Under the pieces are notes generated by a model. The model made no database searches. It was given only the letters and a program-made list of their open reading frames with translations, and had not been told where the DNA came from. Source: an uncultured Lachnospiraceae bacterium (GTDB lineage: Bacteria; Bacillota; Clostridia; Lachnospirales; Lachnospiraceae). From it: DNA of 5,893 nucleotides. The position numbers and the translations under genes are program-made. Below are positions 1-5,463 of the stretch, piece by piece (positions within the stretch are counted from its first letter, which is position 1; each line of letters opens with the position of its first letter). The DNA lies in NCBI GenBank assembly GCA_900554205.1, contig USGM01000145.1, positions 1-5,893 of the forward strand. The letters run 5' to 3'.

Positions 1-591
1 GCCCATGTTTTCATTGCTCCAGCCCGCCATGATGCCTATAGGAATTAAAACAACCGCTTTCACCCAATCCGGTACCCGCGCATAATTCTCCTCTTCTCCA
101 AGTATGCGAATGAAAGGTAGCAAAAACAGAAGTATCCACACGGACGAATACACATAATTCACTGTCCCCGCCTGCCAGAGCATACTCATTTTTAAATTTG
201 CATTCATTGAATAGATCATGGAATGAACTAATAGAAAGGTCTGTAGACTTTTCTCACGAAGAATGACGCAGATCAAAAGGGTGAGCGTCAGAATCATTAC
301 AAGATTCAGAATGTCTGCCCCCAGCTCACCCAGCATCAAGGTCAACTGCAATACTCCATGTGTCACGCATCTGCCGCCCCAGTTCATGAAATGCCAGATC
401 TGGCTCTCAATCACATCCCCGAGACCTGCCAGTGGCTGTCCTGTCGCCAGATTTGTGCTATACCACTCATCATCCATCATAAACGGAACGGCTCTCTGCG
501 CTAAAAATCCCAAAATCACAAGGATAAATATTGCTAAAATCATCAGTATTTTTCTTGTTGCATCTATGGTTCTTTGCTTTTGCCCATTCAT
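1..591 (-). CDS. DUF6056 family multi-pass membrane protein, N-terminal 197 residues (3' end outside the window)
   Basis: The frame stays open from an ATG at 591 to the window edge. The protein begins with a short basic segment and a membrane helix (about residues 14-33). Then comes an acidic MMDDEW motif (38-43, Asp40 and Asp41), an extracytoplasmic stretch with WGGR (71-74), a helix around 93-111, further hydrophobic segments at about 117-128 and 145-165, a W139...NY145-146 motif, and GWSNEN (190-195) after another helix. This order of DD, W-G-R, W...NY and GWsNEN motifs is what I know from the DUF6056/DUF3329 family, which resembles GT-C type lipid-linked-sugar glycosyltransferases. A role in cell-surface glycan modification is inference; no substrate can be named. 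GGAG lies 10 nt before the ATG, and an in-frame TGA 30 nt upstream rules out a longer N-terminus. It has its own candidate promoter at 674-702, so it need not be co-transcribed with the upstream DUF438 gene. Confidence 0.78.
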   Translation of the reverse strand, partial: MNGQKQRTIDATRKILMILAIFILVILGFLAQRAVPFMMDDEWYSTNLATGQPLAGLGDVIESQIWHFMNWGGRCVTHGVLQLTLMLGELGADILNLVMILTLTLLICVILREKSLQTFLLVHSMIYSMNANLKMSMLWQAGTVNYVYSSVWILLFLLPFIRILGEEENYARVPDWVKAVVLIPIGIMAGWSNENMG

Positions 592-664
592 CCTGCGTAA
601 ACTCCAATGACTTTTCCTGCTTCACCCGGCAAAATGTACTTTCAATCCGGGAAAAATCTGCTCT

Positions 665-714
665 AACCTTAAAAGCATAACATATCTTTGCATTCAAAGC
701 AACTTTTAAGGGTT
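665..714. repeat. Nested inverted repeat framing the DUF6056 promoter
   Basis: AACCTTAAAAG at 665-675 is matched in inverted orientation by CTTTTAAGGGTT at 703-714, complementary over 11 positions with one extra G. Inside lies a second perfect dyad, CTTTG (686-690) and CAAAG (695-699) around CATT. The outer arms sit directly at the -10 and -35 hexamers of the candidate promoter. This suits an operator or a hairpin. No T-run follows on the minus strand, so it is a poor Rho-independent terminator for the upstream gene. Confidence 0.45.
674..702 (-). promoter_or_regulatory. Candidate sigma-A promoter (extended -10) for the DUF6056 gene
   Basis: On the minus strand TTGCTT (702-697) is followed after 17 nt by TATGCT (679-674), which is preceded by TGT, giving an extended -10. 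Transcription would start near 667, about 75 nt before the ATG at 591. The -35 matches the consensus only in TTG, so the TGn motif carries much of the case. Confidence 0.45.
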
Positions 715-722
715 CCTCGCTT

Positions 723-1904
723 CTATCGAAAATATTCCTTTGCAAATTCCATATCCTGCACAAGCTCCAACGTGCCCAGATAGTTATTGTCCCTGTCCCT
801 GACCGCCATATAAGTTACGAGCATGGTTCTGCCGTTCTTGTTCATCCAGACAGGAACCTGATCGAGCGTGCCATTCCTGAATTCCTCGATAATTCTTCTG
901 ACCCGCTGTTCGATCTTCGGCGGGTGACAGGAAAACACCTCTCTGCCGATTGCCATGCCCGGTCGCTTGAACACCTTCGGCCCCTCATTGAAAAACCGGT
1001 TGATATTGTCTGTATCCACAAAGGAGATTTCCAGCGGTATCGTGTTGAGCATCGCAGTGAGCTGCTCGACTGTCAGGTGTCCTCCAGGCATCACGATCTC
1101 CCCATCGGTCGCCGCTCCCGACTTCGCCCGCTCCGCGTTCTCCGCTTCGTCCCAGACTCCGTTCGGCACTCCAAAGCATTCCGCGTAATCCTTGGAATCT
1201 CTGTAGATGTCATGCCATTCTTCCGTCGAGAAATTCAGCGCGCAGTTCGGGAAGAGAATATTTGCCTCCTTGTAGATCATTTCGTCAATGCGCACCAGCA
1301 CTGCCTCGAAGCGCTTCATCCACTCCTCATCCCGTCTCTCTGCCTTCGCCAGTGCTGTCAGTTCGTCCCTGATCTCGTCATCCACCGTCCACATGACCGC
1401 CGAAGGGCCACTGATCCCGTATTTCACCTTCAGGTGCGGATAAAGCAGGTCGCCCTTCTTCGCATAATGGATCGCCAGCTGGCGGATCTCCTCCAGCAGG
1501 GACGCATCCACCTGCCCGGCCTTCGCTGCTTCTCTGCATTTTTTCAAAATCTCTTCGAGAGCGTCATTTTCCAGCGTGAACGTATGCAGCGGATGTCCGG
1601 GAATTTTCGTCAGCTCCGCCGTCGCCGTCATCCGCTTCTCCTTCATCGCTTCCGCAACCGACTTTTCCGCGTTGGCAATCTTTTCCTCCGTCGTTGTCCC
1701 ATGGAACAGGGCGGCATGGACATCACAAAGTCTCTGCACTTCCTCCAGCGGTGTACCCTCCTTCAAAAGCTCCTGCTCCGCCTGCATGATCTCGGCAGGG
1801 TCTACCTCTCTGAATTCCCTGACAAAGTCCTCGCGGACACTTTCTATCTTCTCTCCGGCACCCAGACGTTTCAAATACGCCTTGATTTTTTCTGTATTCT
1901 GCAT
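723..1904 (-). CDS. DUF438 / hemerythrin-like / PAS domain protein (putative redox or gas sensor)
   Basis: A 393-residue soluble protein with no membrane segment. Residues 1-68 match DUF438, ending in EQELLKEG (43-50) and EVQRLCDVHAALF (55-67). Residues about 100-245 look like the hemerythrin (HHE) four-helix domain: GHPLH (103-107) with H104 and H107, H146 in AIHY, YPHL (155-158), VMW (170-172) with DDEIR, and KEANILFP (212-219) with E213. Residues about 276-390 form a PAS domain of the kind seen in this family, with ISFVDTDN (293-300), GREVFSCHPPK (320-330) and YLGTLELVQDM (375-385). HHE domains bind diiron and respond to oxygen, NO or redox state, and PAS domains sense or dimerise; relatives include di-iron repair proteins (ScdA/YtfE) and regulators. 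The actual ligand is unknown and there is no kinase, HTH or cyclase output. After H146 this protein reads YAKKG where I expect YxRKE in relatives, so one carboxylate ligand may be missing. The SD AGGGAGGAAA lies about 6-9 nt before the ATG and fixes the start. Confidence 0.88.
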   Translation of the reverse strand: MQNTEKIKAYLKRLGAGEKIESVREDFVREFREVDPAEIMQAEQELLKEGTPLEEVQRLCDVHAALFHGTTTEEKIANAEKSVAEAMKEKRMTATAELTKIPGHPLHTFTLENDALEEILKKCREAAKAGQVDASLLEEIRQLAIHYAKKGDLLYPHLKVKYGISGPSAVMWTVDDEIRDELTALAKAERRDEEWMKRFEAVLVRIDEMIYKEANILFPNCALNFSTEEWHDIYRDSKDYAECFGVPNGVWDEAENAERAKSGAATDGEIVMPGGHLTVEQLTAMLNTIPLEISFVDTDNINRFFNEGPKVFKRPGMAIGREVFSCHPPKIEQRVRRIIEEFRNGTLDQVPVWMNKNGRTMLVTYMAVRDRDNNYLGTLELVQDMEFAKEYFR

Positions 1905-1937
1905 CTATCGTTTCCTCCCTTACAGGTTGCTATTAGT

Positions 1938-1968
1938 TTTCATGTTTCCTTTTTTACTATACATGAAA
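1938..1968. repeat. Perfect 8-bp inverted repeat upstream of the DUF438 gene
   Basis: TTTCATGT (1938-1945) and ACATGAAA (1961-1968) are exact inverted copies separated by 15 nt. The spacer contains, on the minus strand, part of a -10-like TATAGT, but no fitting -35 lies 16-18 nt upstream. The site lies 34-64 nt upstream of the DUF438 start, so an operator is possible. A chance or transcript hairpin is equally possible. Confidence 0.35.
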
Positions 1969-1970
1969 TC

Positions 1971-1984
1971 CGGGAAAATTCCCG
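1971..1984 (-). terminator. Short GC-capped hairpin after the GNAT operon, weak terminator candidate
   Basis: CGGGAA and TTCCCG form a perfect 6-bp dyad with a two-base centre, about 42 nt past the stop of the second acetyltransferase. On the minus strand it is followed by GGATTTCATG, not a real T-run, so termination would be weak. It is the only stem in the 121-bp gap that could mark the operon end. Confidence 0.25.
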
Positions 1985-2025
1985 TACTAATTATTGGAAA
2001 CGACATCCGCTTTTCCGATCCCGGG

Positions 2026-2529
2026 CTATACCTCAACCGCCAGTTCCAAACACTTCCAGTCCTCGCCCATGATATGATAGATCTCCGGTTCTTTTCCGGC
2101 AACATCCTGAAAACCAGCGGATTTATAACAATGGTATGCCGGCGCATTGTCCTCAAAAACACCGATTGTCACCTTCCGTACCTTCAGAATCTCGAAGGCA
2201 TACTTCAATGCCAGCGCGATCATCTCCCTGCCATAGCCCTTTCCCCGCTTCGTATCGTCAACGATGACAAAGCCGAACCGGAGCACCTGCTTTTCCTCAT
2301 CCATAAAGCGCATAAAGAGATGCCCGACCGCTCCCGTCTCATCAAAGATCGTCATCTGGAAAAAGGAGTCGCTGTCGGCGGCAGCCTCATAGTACGCATT
2401 GATGTCCTCCGCAGTAACGGGATAATGGTCAAATCTGTCAGCGCTCCATCTTCTAAATGTCCGCTCGTCCTTGATCCAGCTGCATATATGTGCAGCATCA
2501 CATTTTTTATAAGGTCTCAGTCTCAGCAT
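2026..2529 (-). CDS. GNAT family N-acetyltransferase (RimJ/RimL-like)
   Basis: A 167-residue single-domain GNAT enzyme, close to the usual length. It would transfer acetyl from acetyl-CoA to an amine; the acceptor cannot be read from sequence. The fold runs from the N-terminal strand and helix (LRLRPYKKCDAAHICSWI, 2-19) to motif A, the acetyl-CoA pyrophosphate loop, FGFVIVDDTKRGKGYG (85-100, with RGKGYG 95-100). Motif B is N128-x-P-A-Y132-x-x-Y135 and ends in GF (139-140). The ATG overlaps the stop of the upstream acetyltransferase as ATGCTGA, and a strong SD (GGAGGAGAGG) sits within the C-terminal codons of that gene. Translation is therefore probably coupled, and this is the last gene of the rsgA-like operon. 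The next gene downstream starts after a 121-bp gap with its own SD. Confidence 0.9.
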   Translation of the reverse strand: MLRLRPYKKCDAAHICSWIKDERTFRRWSADRFDHYPVTAEDINAYYEAAADSDSFFQMTIFDETGAVGHLFMRFMDEEKQVLRFGFVIVDDTKRGKGYGREMIALALKYAFEILKVRKVTIGVFEDNAPAYHCYKSAGFQDVAGKEPEIYHIMGEDWKCLELAVEV

Positions 2530-3149
2530 CTGTCCTCTCCTCCATCGATCCGCCTTGTCACACTGCAGGTGTAAGGCTTAAAATATTTTCTCCAGAAATA
2601 ATACGCCGTGGGATTCATGCTCTCATAGTCCACACCCAGATACAGAGTTCGCTCACGGTTTAAAATAAGAATAACATAATTGAGCAGGTTCTGGAAAATA
2701 TTCTTCCCTCGATATTCCGGCAGACAATATGCACCGCAGATATTCTTCATGGAAGGATGCTCCGTCACAAAGTTCTCAGTACTGTCACTCAGTTCCATAA
2801 AGGCAATTATCTTTTCTTCCTCTCTGGCGACAAAAATGCGGTCACCGTTACTCTCACGCTGTTTTACCCACTCCTCGAACCGGTCAGCCTTTGTATACAT
2901 GAAGCAGCTGCTCTCTCCCATGTGCTCGGAAAGTTTCCTCCGAAGCTCACGAACCAGAAACGCCTCCTGCGGGGTAATTTCTTCATAGGTGATTCCTTCC
3001 GCGGGCACAATGCCTCCAATCTCTTCCACCTTGCGTATGGCATCGGCACAGCGATGACCGAAACCGTTGTCAAACCATGCCCTGATTGCATCCGTGGCGA
3101 GTGCCCGCGCTTCCTCCATATGCCGCCTTTCAAATCTCACAATTTCCAT
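2523..3149 (-). CDS. GNAT family N-acetyltransferase with a shortened N-terminal region
   Basis: A 208-residue protein whose C-terminal part (about 55-202) is a GNAT-type domain. Visible motifs are RIFVAREEEKIIAFMEL (104-120), then NICGAYCLPEYRGKNIFQNLL (136-156) as motif A with an atypical RGKNI loop, then LGVDYESMNPTAYYFW (171-186) as motif B, and YTCSVTRRID at the end. I chose the ATG at 3149 because it overlaps the GTPase stop as TAATG and has AAGGTG 5 nt upstream; the same frame is open to 3398, but that part lies over the GTPase gene. In relatives of about 290 residues that I recall, an N-terminal GNAT-like domain precedes a segment like NGFGLRCVDAIR. Here NGFGHRCADAIR starts already at residue 28, so roughly 100 residues appear to be missing. 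Catalysis by the C-terminal domain may persist. The substrate is unknown. Confidence 0.85.
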   Translation of the reverse strand: MEIVRFERRHMEEARALATDAIRAWFDNGFGHRCADAIRKVEEIGGIVPAEGITYEEITPQEAFLVRELRRKLSEHMGESSCFMYTKADRFEEWVKQRESNGDRIFVAREEEKIIAFMELSDSTENFVTEHPSMKNICGAYCLPEYRGKNIFQNLLNYVILILNRERTLYLGVDYESMNPTAYYFWRKYFKPYTCSVTRRIDGGEDRC

Positions 3150-4171
3150 TACCGCACCTTCTTTCTGCTGCCCGCTGCCTTCGTCATATGTACCTTTCCT
3201 CTCGCATCCGTATATTTTGCTTCCTTTTTCAGCTTGCAATAGCTCTTCCATCTCGCCTCCGGCAGGCTCCCGTTTTCGATTGCCTCCTTTATAGCGCAGC
3301 CCGGCTCCGTCTCGTGCCTGCAGTCTGCAAATCTGCACTTTCCGAGATATTGCTCGACATCCCCGAATGCCTCGCCAAGACCTGTGGAGACATCCCACAT
3401 TCCAAGGCTGCGCATGCCGGGTGTATCGATAAGCATTGCGTCATTCTTCAATATAATCAGCTGTCTGTGCGTTGTCGTATGACGCCCCTTGCTGTCGGCC
3501 TCCCGGATGCCGTTGGTGCCCATAATTTCCTCTCCCGCCAGCGCATTGACAAGGCTCGACTTGCCGACACCGGAAGAGCCTAAGAAAACGATCATCTTGC
3601 CGGGCTGTACATATTTTTCGAGCCTATCGATGCCGTAGCCGGTCTTAGAGCTGACCACGCATATTTCAACCTCGGGTGCGACCGTCTTAACCTTCAAAAG
3701 ATATTCCTCATAGTCCGTCTGCAAATCTGCCTTTGTCAAAACAATGACAGGACAGGCGCCGGACTGCCATGCTAGTGTCATGTATCTCTCCATCCGCTTC
3801 TCATTAAAATCGTGATTGAGCGACTGCATGATAAATACATAGTCAAAGTTTGCCGCCACTGCCTGTTCCCCGCGCCCGGGTGTCGGGTCGAGTCTCGAGA
3901 AGAAGGTTTTTCTCGGCAGGGTTCTGACGATATGGCTGTCGCCATCCGGCACATAGCGGATCAGCACAAAATCCCCTGTTGTTGGAAATTCTTCGGTTCC
4001 CACATAATATTCTTTTGTCTTCAATCTCGCATAGATTGCTCCATGCTCACACACTAATTCATATCGTTCCCGGTAAACAGCCGTCACTCTCGCCGGTATC
4101 AGCCCCGGCTCTCCGCTGTTCTGAAGTTCTTCCCTCATTTCGACCGGAAACCCATATTTTTCCAAATTCAT
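3149..4171 (-). CDS. rsgA: Ribosome small subunit-dependent GTPase A (RsgA/YjeQ/YloQ family), probable accessory paralogue
   Basis: A 340-residue circularly permuted GTPase. An OB-fold-like N-terminus (about 25-95) precedes the G motifs in the permuted order G4 TKAD (146-149), G5 SSK (174-176), G1 P-loop GSSGVGKSS (198-206), G2 with RHTTTH (230-235) and G3 DTPGMRS (249-255). A zinc knuckle follows with C279, C284, H286 and C292, then a basic tail. The family binds the 30S subunit and uses GTP hydrolysis to check or release late-assembly factors. The stretch EQAVAANFDYVFI...LNHDFNEKRMERYM and the length favour the second, accessory RsgA type found alongside the housekeeping copy in Firmicutes; this is from memory. 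The usual rsgA neighbours (protein kinase/phosphatase, rpe, thiamine pyrophosphokinase) are absent. Start: ATG at 4171 with GGAGG 9 nt upstream. First gene of a coupled three-gene operon. Confidence 0.93.
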   Translation of the reverse strand: MNLEKYGFPVEMREELQNSGEPGLIPARVTAVYRERYELVCEHGAIYARLKTKEYYVGTEEFPTTGDFVLIRYVPDGDSHIVRTLPRKTFFSRLDPTPGRGEQAVAANFDYVFIMQSLNHDFNEKRMERYMTLAWQSGACPVIVLTKADLQTDYEEYLLKVKTVAPEVEICVVSSKTGYGIDRLEKYVQPGKMIVFLGSSGVGKSSLVNALAGEEIMGTNGIREADSKGRHTTTHRQLIILKNDAMLIDTPGMRSLGMWDVSTGLGEAFGDVEQYLGKCRFADCRHETEPGCAIKEAIENGSLPEARWKSYCKLKKEAKYTDARGKVHMTKAAGSRKKVR

Positions 4172-4224
4172 TGATACAATCCTCCATTGTCATTACATTA
4201 CTCTGGTTAAATTAGTTTTGGTAA

Positions 4225-4237
4225 TGTGAAACTCACA
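4225..4237. promoter_or_regulatory. Small operator-like dyad upstream of rsgA
   Basis: TGTGA, 3 nt, TCACA: perfect 5-bp arms placed 54-66 nt before the rsgA ATG, between the palindromic element and the gene. The spacing is too short for a CRP site (which needs 6 nt). No known regulator is implied, and a 13-bp dyad can arise by chance. Confidence 0.25.
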
Positions 4238-4251
4238 ATTCCTCAAGTGAC

Positions 4252-4391
4252 GTTGCACAGCATGTACAGACCACCGCAGGCACGCTTTCGCTACCTTCCA
4301 CTCGCAACGGCGCGTAAGCTGCCACAGTACGCCAGCTAAGCGCCGGCGGCTCCAGAGTGCGCTGCTTGTGGCCATGTACATGTTGCACAAC
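4252..4391. repeat. GC-rich 140-bp imperfect palindrome with related inverted ends (MITE/REP-like or structured RNA)
   Basis: The left end GTTGCACAGCATGTACAG (4252-4269) and the right end, read in reverse complement GTTGTGCAACATGTACATGG (4391-4372), share GTTG, CATGTACA and then a CCAC just inside. Within are nested complementary arms: CAGGCA (4277-4282) with TGCTTG (4363-4368, one G-T pair), CACTC (4299-4303) with GAGTG (4355-4359), CGGCGC (4308-4313) with GCGCCG (4340-4345), and GCTG (4318-4321) with CAGC (4333-4336) around an 11-nt loop. The element is far more GC-rich than the AT-rich sequence on both sides. It contains no transposase. It could be a non-autonomous mobile repeat, a REP/BIME-like element or a folded leader RNA of rsgA; copy number in the genome would decide. 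Confidence 0.55.
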
Positions 4392-4445
4392 TGTTGCTTA
4401 AAAAATATAATGTTCACCATCCCCTACGATCTGAAAAAAGGGTGC

Positions 4446-4469
4446 AAAAAAGCACACCCTAAGGTGTGC
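4446..4469 (-). terminator. Rho-independent terminator on the minus strand
   Basis: On the minus strand GCACACC (4469-4463), loop TTAG, GGTGTGC (4458-4452) forms a perfect 7-bp stem followed directly by TTTTTT (4451-4446). Downstream GCACCC and another T-run follow. GGGTG...GC of the second arm can also pair with that GCACCC, giving an alternative, overlapping hairpin that again ends in TTTTTT. It closes the short transcription unit starting near 4595 and separates it, and the XRE gene, from the rsgA operon. Confidence 0.82.
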
Positions 4470-4481
4470 CATAACCGGTCA

Positions 4482-4510
4482 GTTATAGTATACACGAAAG
4501 GTTAAATCAA
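4482..4510 (-). promoter_or_regulatory. Second candidate promoter just before the terminator
   Basis: TTGATT (4510-4505), 17 nt, TATAAC (4487-4482) on the minus strand: 4/6 and 5/6 matches to the sigma-A hexamers. Transcription would begin near 4475, only a few bases before the terminator stem at 4469. Such a transcript would be about 30 nt unless it reads through into the rsgA leader. Confidence 0.4.
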
Positions 4511-4527
4511 AATCACCCTTTATTCAG

Positions 4528-4560
4528 TTATGCAAAAAGCACCTCTCTGAATTTTCTCAT
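4528..4560 (-). CDS. Ten-codon ORF (MRKFREVLFA) with a good ribosome binding site
   Basis: An ATG at 4560 is followed by nine sense codons and TAA. AGGAG (4574-4570) lies 9 nt upstream, the same spacing used by the real genes here, and the ORF sits 35 nt after the predicted start of a near-consensus promoter. Four of ten residues are charged. It may be a leader peptide, a small protein, the remnant 5' end of a lost gene, or meaningless sequence inside a small RNA. I recognise no homologue. An overlapping ATG at 4567 (15 codons) has poorer SD spacing. Confidence 0.35.
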   Translation of the reverse strand: MRKFREVLFA

Positions 4561-4579
4561 AATACATCTCTCCTTTCGC

Positions 4580-4595
4580 AACTGCTGTTGCAGTT
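4580..4595 (-). ncRNA. 5' hairpin of the short transcript (candidate small RNA start)
   Basis: On the minus strand AACTGC, loop AACA, GCAGTT forms a perfect 6-bp stem. It begins at the predicted transcription start (about 7 nt past the -10) and ends a few bases before the SD. The whole predicted transcript, from about 4595 to the terminator T-run at about 4446, is some 150 nt, a normal size for a small RNA. A 5'-terminal hairpin would protect the RNA or affect access to the SD. Confidence 0.4.
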
Positions 4596-4601
4596 TCCAT
4601 C

Positions 4602-4630
4602 AGTATAGCATTCCAAACTATCGCGGTCAA
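4602..4630 (-). promoter_or_regulatory. Near-consensus sigma-A promoter with extended -10
   Basis: TTGACC (4630-4625), 17-nt spacer, TATACT (4607-4602), with TGC immediately before the -10. Matches are 5/6 and 5/6, the spacing is ideal and the TGn is present. It is the strongest promoter-like sequence I found in the window. It begins 27 nt past the TAA that would end the XRE gene and drives the short unit toward the terminator at 4446-4469. Confidence 0.75.
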
Positions 4631-4656
4631 GCTATTTTTTGCATATCATTGTTGTC

Positions 4657-5394
4657 TTAATTAAAGCGCAAATGTCCATCAATCTTTGTCGCGCCGTCAA
4701 CATGAAGATAAACATCCATATAGGTCACGCCTTCCTTCTGGTATTCATACTCAAAACACTCAAGTATGTTATCCTGCAGTTTCTCCTTGAGACGATTTTC
4801 CCGAATGTATTCCATGACAAGCTAATAGGCATTCGGAATACTGTCAAATGGCTGTATAAAAGGCTCTCTGATCGTAATCACTGCATAGTCTGCCTCTTTG
4901 TTTTCCGAATACTGCACTCCCGGACACTCCGTCTCAAAGCCTTCCGGAAGTACATAGGCTGCCGCATATCCATGCATTCCGAATCTGTTCTGCTGCTCCG
5001 GGGATACAAACGGAAAGTCCCAGCCGATCATCCTTGCCTCCGGGAAGGCAGATTTCAGTCCACTGTTCATTGCCCATCTTTCCATATAGTTATTTGCATC
5101 GTCCTCGGGATTCTGTGAAATGATGGCGTAGTGTGCCATCCTGAAGCCGGCTATTTTCTGTACGGAAATGTCGGAATATATCCTGCTCTTTTCGGACAAT
5201 TTCTCTCTGACCAGAGCATCCAGACTACAGGAAAACATGGAACACATATCCACAAGCTTTGTAAGCTCGGGAACCACCTCCTCTGCCTCCCATCTGGATA
5301 CCGTCTGTCTGGTAACGTTCATTCTCTCCGAGAACTGCTCCTGTGTCATTCTCTTCTGCTTTCTTAAATAACTTATATTCTCTCCTAGACTCAT
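4657..5394 (-). pseudogene. XRE-family regulator with GyrI-like effector domain, interrupted by an in-frame TAG
   Basis: Residues 1-63 are a Cro/CI-type HTH (ENISYLRKQKRMTQEQFSERM, then VTRQTVSRWE at 27-36). Residues about 75-245 resemble the GyrI-like/AraC effector-binding domain often fused to such HTHs, with NPEDDANNYMERW (95-107), GWDFPFVSPEQQ (124-135), FGMHGYAAAYVLPEG (138-152) and IREPF...IPNAY (175-190). Codon 191 is TAG (4824-4822). The frame then continues without a stop through LVMEYIRENRLKEKL and CFEYEY...GVTYMDVYLHVDG to a TAA at 4657, exactly the ending expected for this family. So a nonsense mutation, a sequencing error or stop readthrough splits it. Without readthrough the product has 190 residues and lacks the last strand-helix part. 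I prefer the ATG at 5394 (GGAG 9 nt upstream) over the ATG at 5409, which lacks an SD. It probably binds a small ligand and regulates nearby genes; target unknown. Confidence 0.8.
4822..4824 (-). other. In-frame amber codon within the XRE/GyrI-like gene
   Basis: TAG lies between Tyr190 (TAT) and Leu192 (CTT) of the continuous frame. Relatives, as I recall them, have a Lys after PNAY, and AAG to TAG is a single substitution, so a recent point mutation is the simplest explanation. Confidence 0.75.
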
Positions 5395-5463
5395 ATACTT
5401 TAACTCCATATACGCTTTTATTTTTCACTGTACAGCTTTCTTTCATTCCTTCAGGATACAGCT

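Larger units (their letters stand above)
4172..4656. other. Gene-poor intergenic region of 485 bp with several structured elements
   Basis: No conserved protein of normal size is encoded here. From high to low coordinates the region holds a near-consensus promoter, a leader hairpin, a 10-codon ORF, a second promoter, a terminator, an AT-rich spacer (about 4392-4440), a GC-rich 140-bp imperfect palindrome, and a short dyad before the rsgA SD. I see no convincing promoter between the palindrome and rsgA, so the operon may be transcribed from further upstream or from within the palindrome. Confidence 0.7.

Noticed and set aside
470..763. Minus-strand 97-codon frame
   Set aside because: It overlaps the DUF6056 start and the end of the DUF438 gene in a different frame and contains the intergenic dyad; no domain seen.
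924..2072. Plus-strand open frame of 382 codons
   Set aside because: It runs antisense over the whole DUF438-hemerythrin-PAS gene, has Arg/His/Leu-rich low-quality composition and no recognisable motif; the minus-strand gene explains the region.
1576..2574. Plus-strand open frame of 332 codons
   Set aside because: Antisense to the DUF438 gene start, the intergenic gap and the second GNAT; no domain, no SD.
3150..3398. N-terminal extension of the first GNAT (83 extra codons)
   Set aside because: It lies in another frame over the rsgA 3' end. The TAATG overlap with an SD at 3149 and the start of family-like sequence there fix the shorter start.
4225..4237. CRP/Fnr-type binding site
   Set aside because: The arms TGTGA and TCACA are separated by 3 nt rather than 6, so it is not a CRP site; kept only as a generic dyad.
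4193..4420. 75-codon minus-strand frame through the palindromic element
   Set aside because: It translates the repeat itself into Arg/Trp/Cys-rich sequence, has no SD and no motif; probably a chance frame in a GC-rich block.
4639..5118. Plus-strand 159-codon frame
   Set aside because: Antisense to the XRE/GyrI-like gene, whose minus-strand frame has clear HTH and effector-domain motifs.
5395..5409. Upstream ATG adding five residues to the XRE protein
   Set aside because: No SD precedes it, while GGAG is correctly placed for the ATG at 5394.
5225..5446. Minus-strand 73-codon frame at the XRE start
   Set aside because: Out-of-frame shadow of the HTH coding region.
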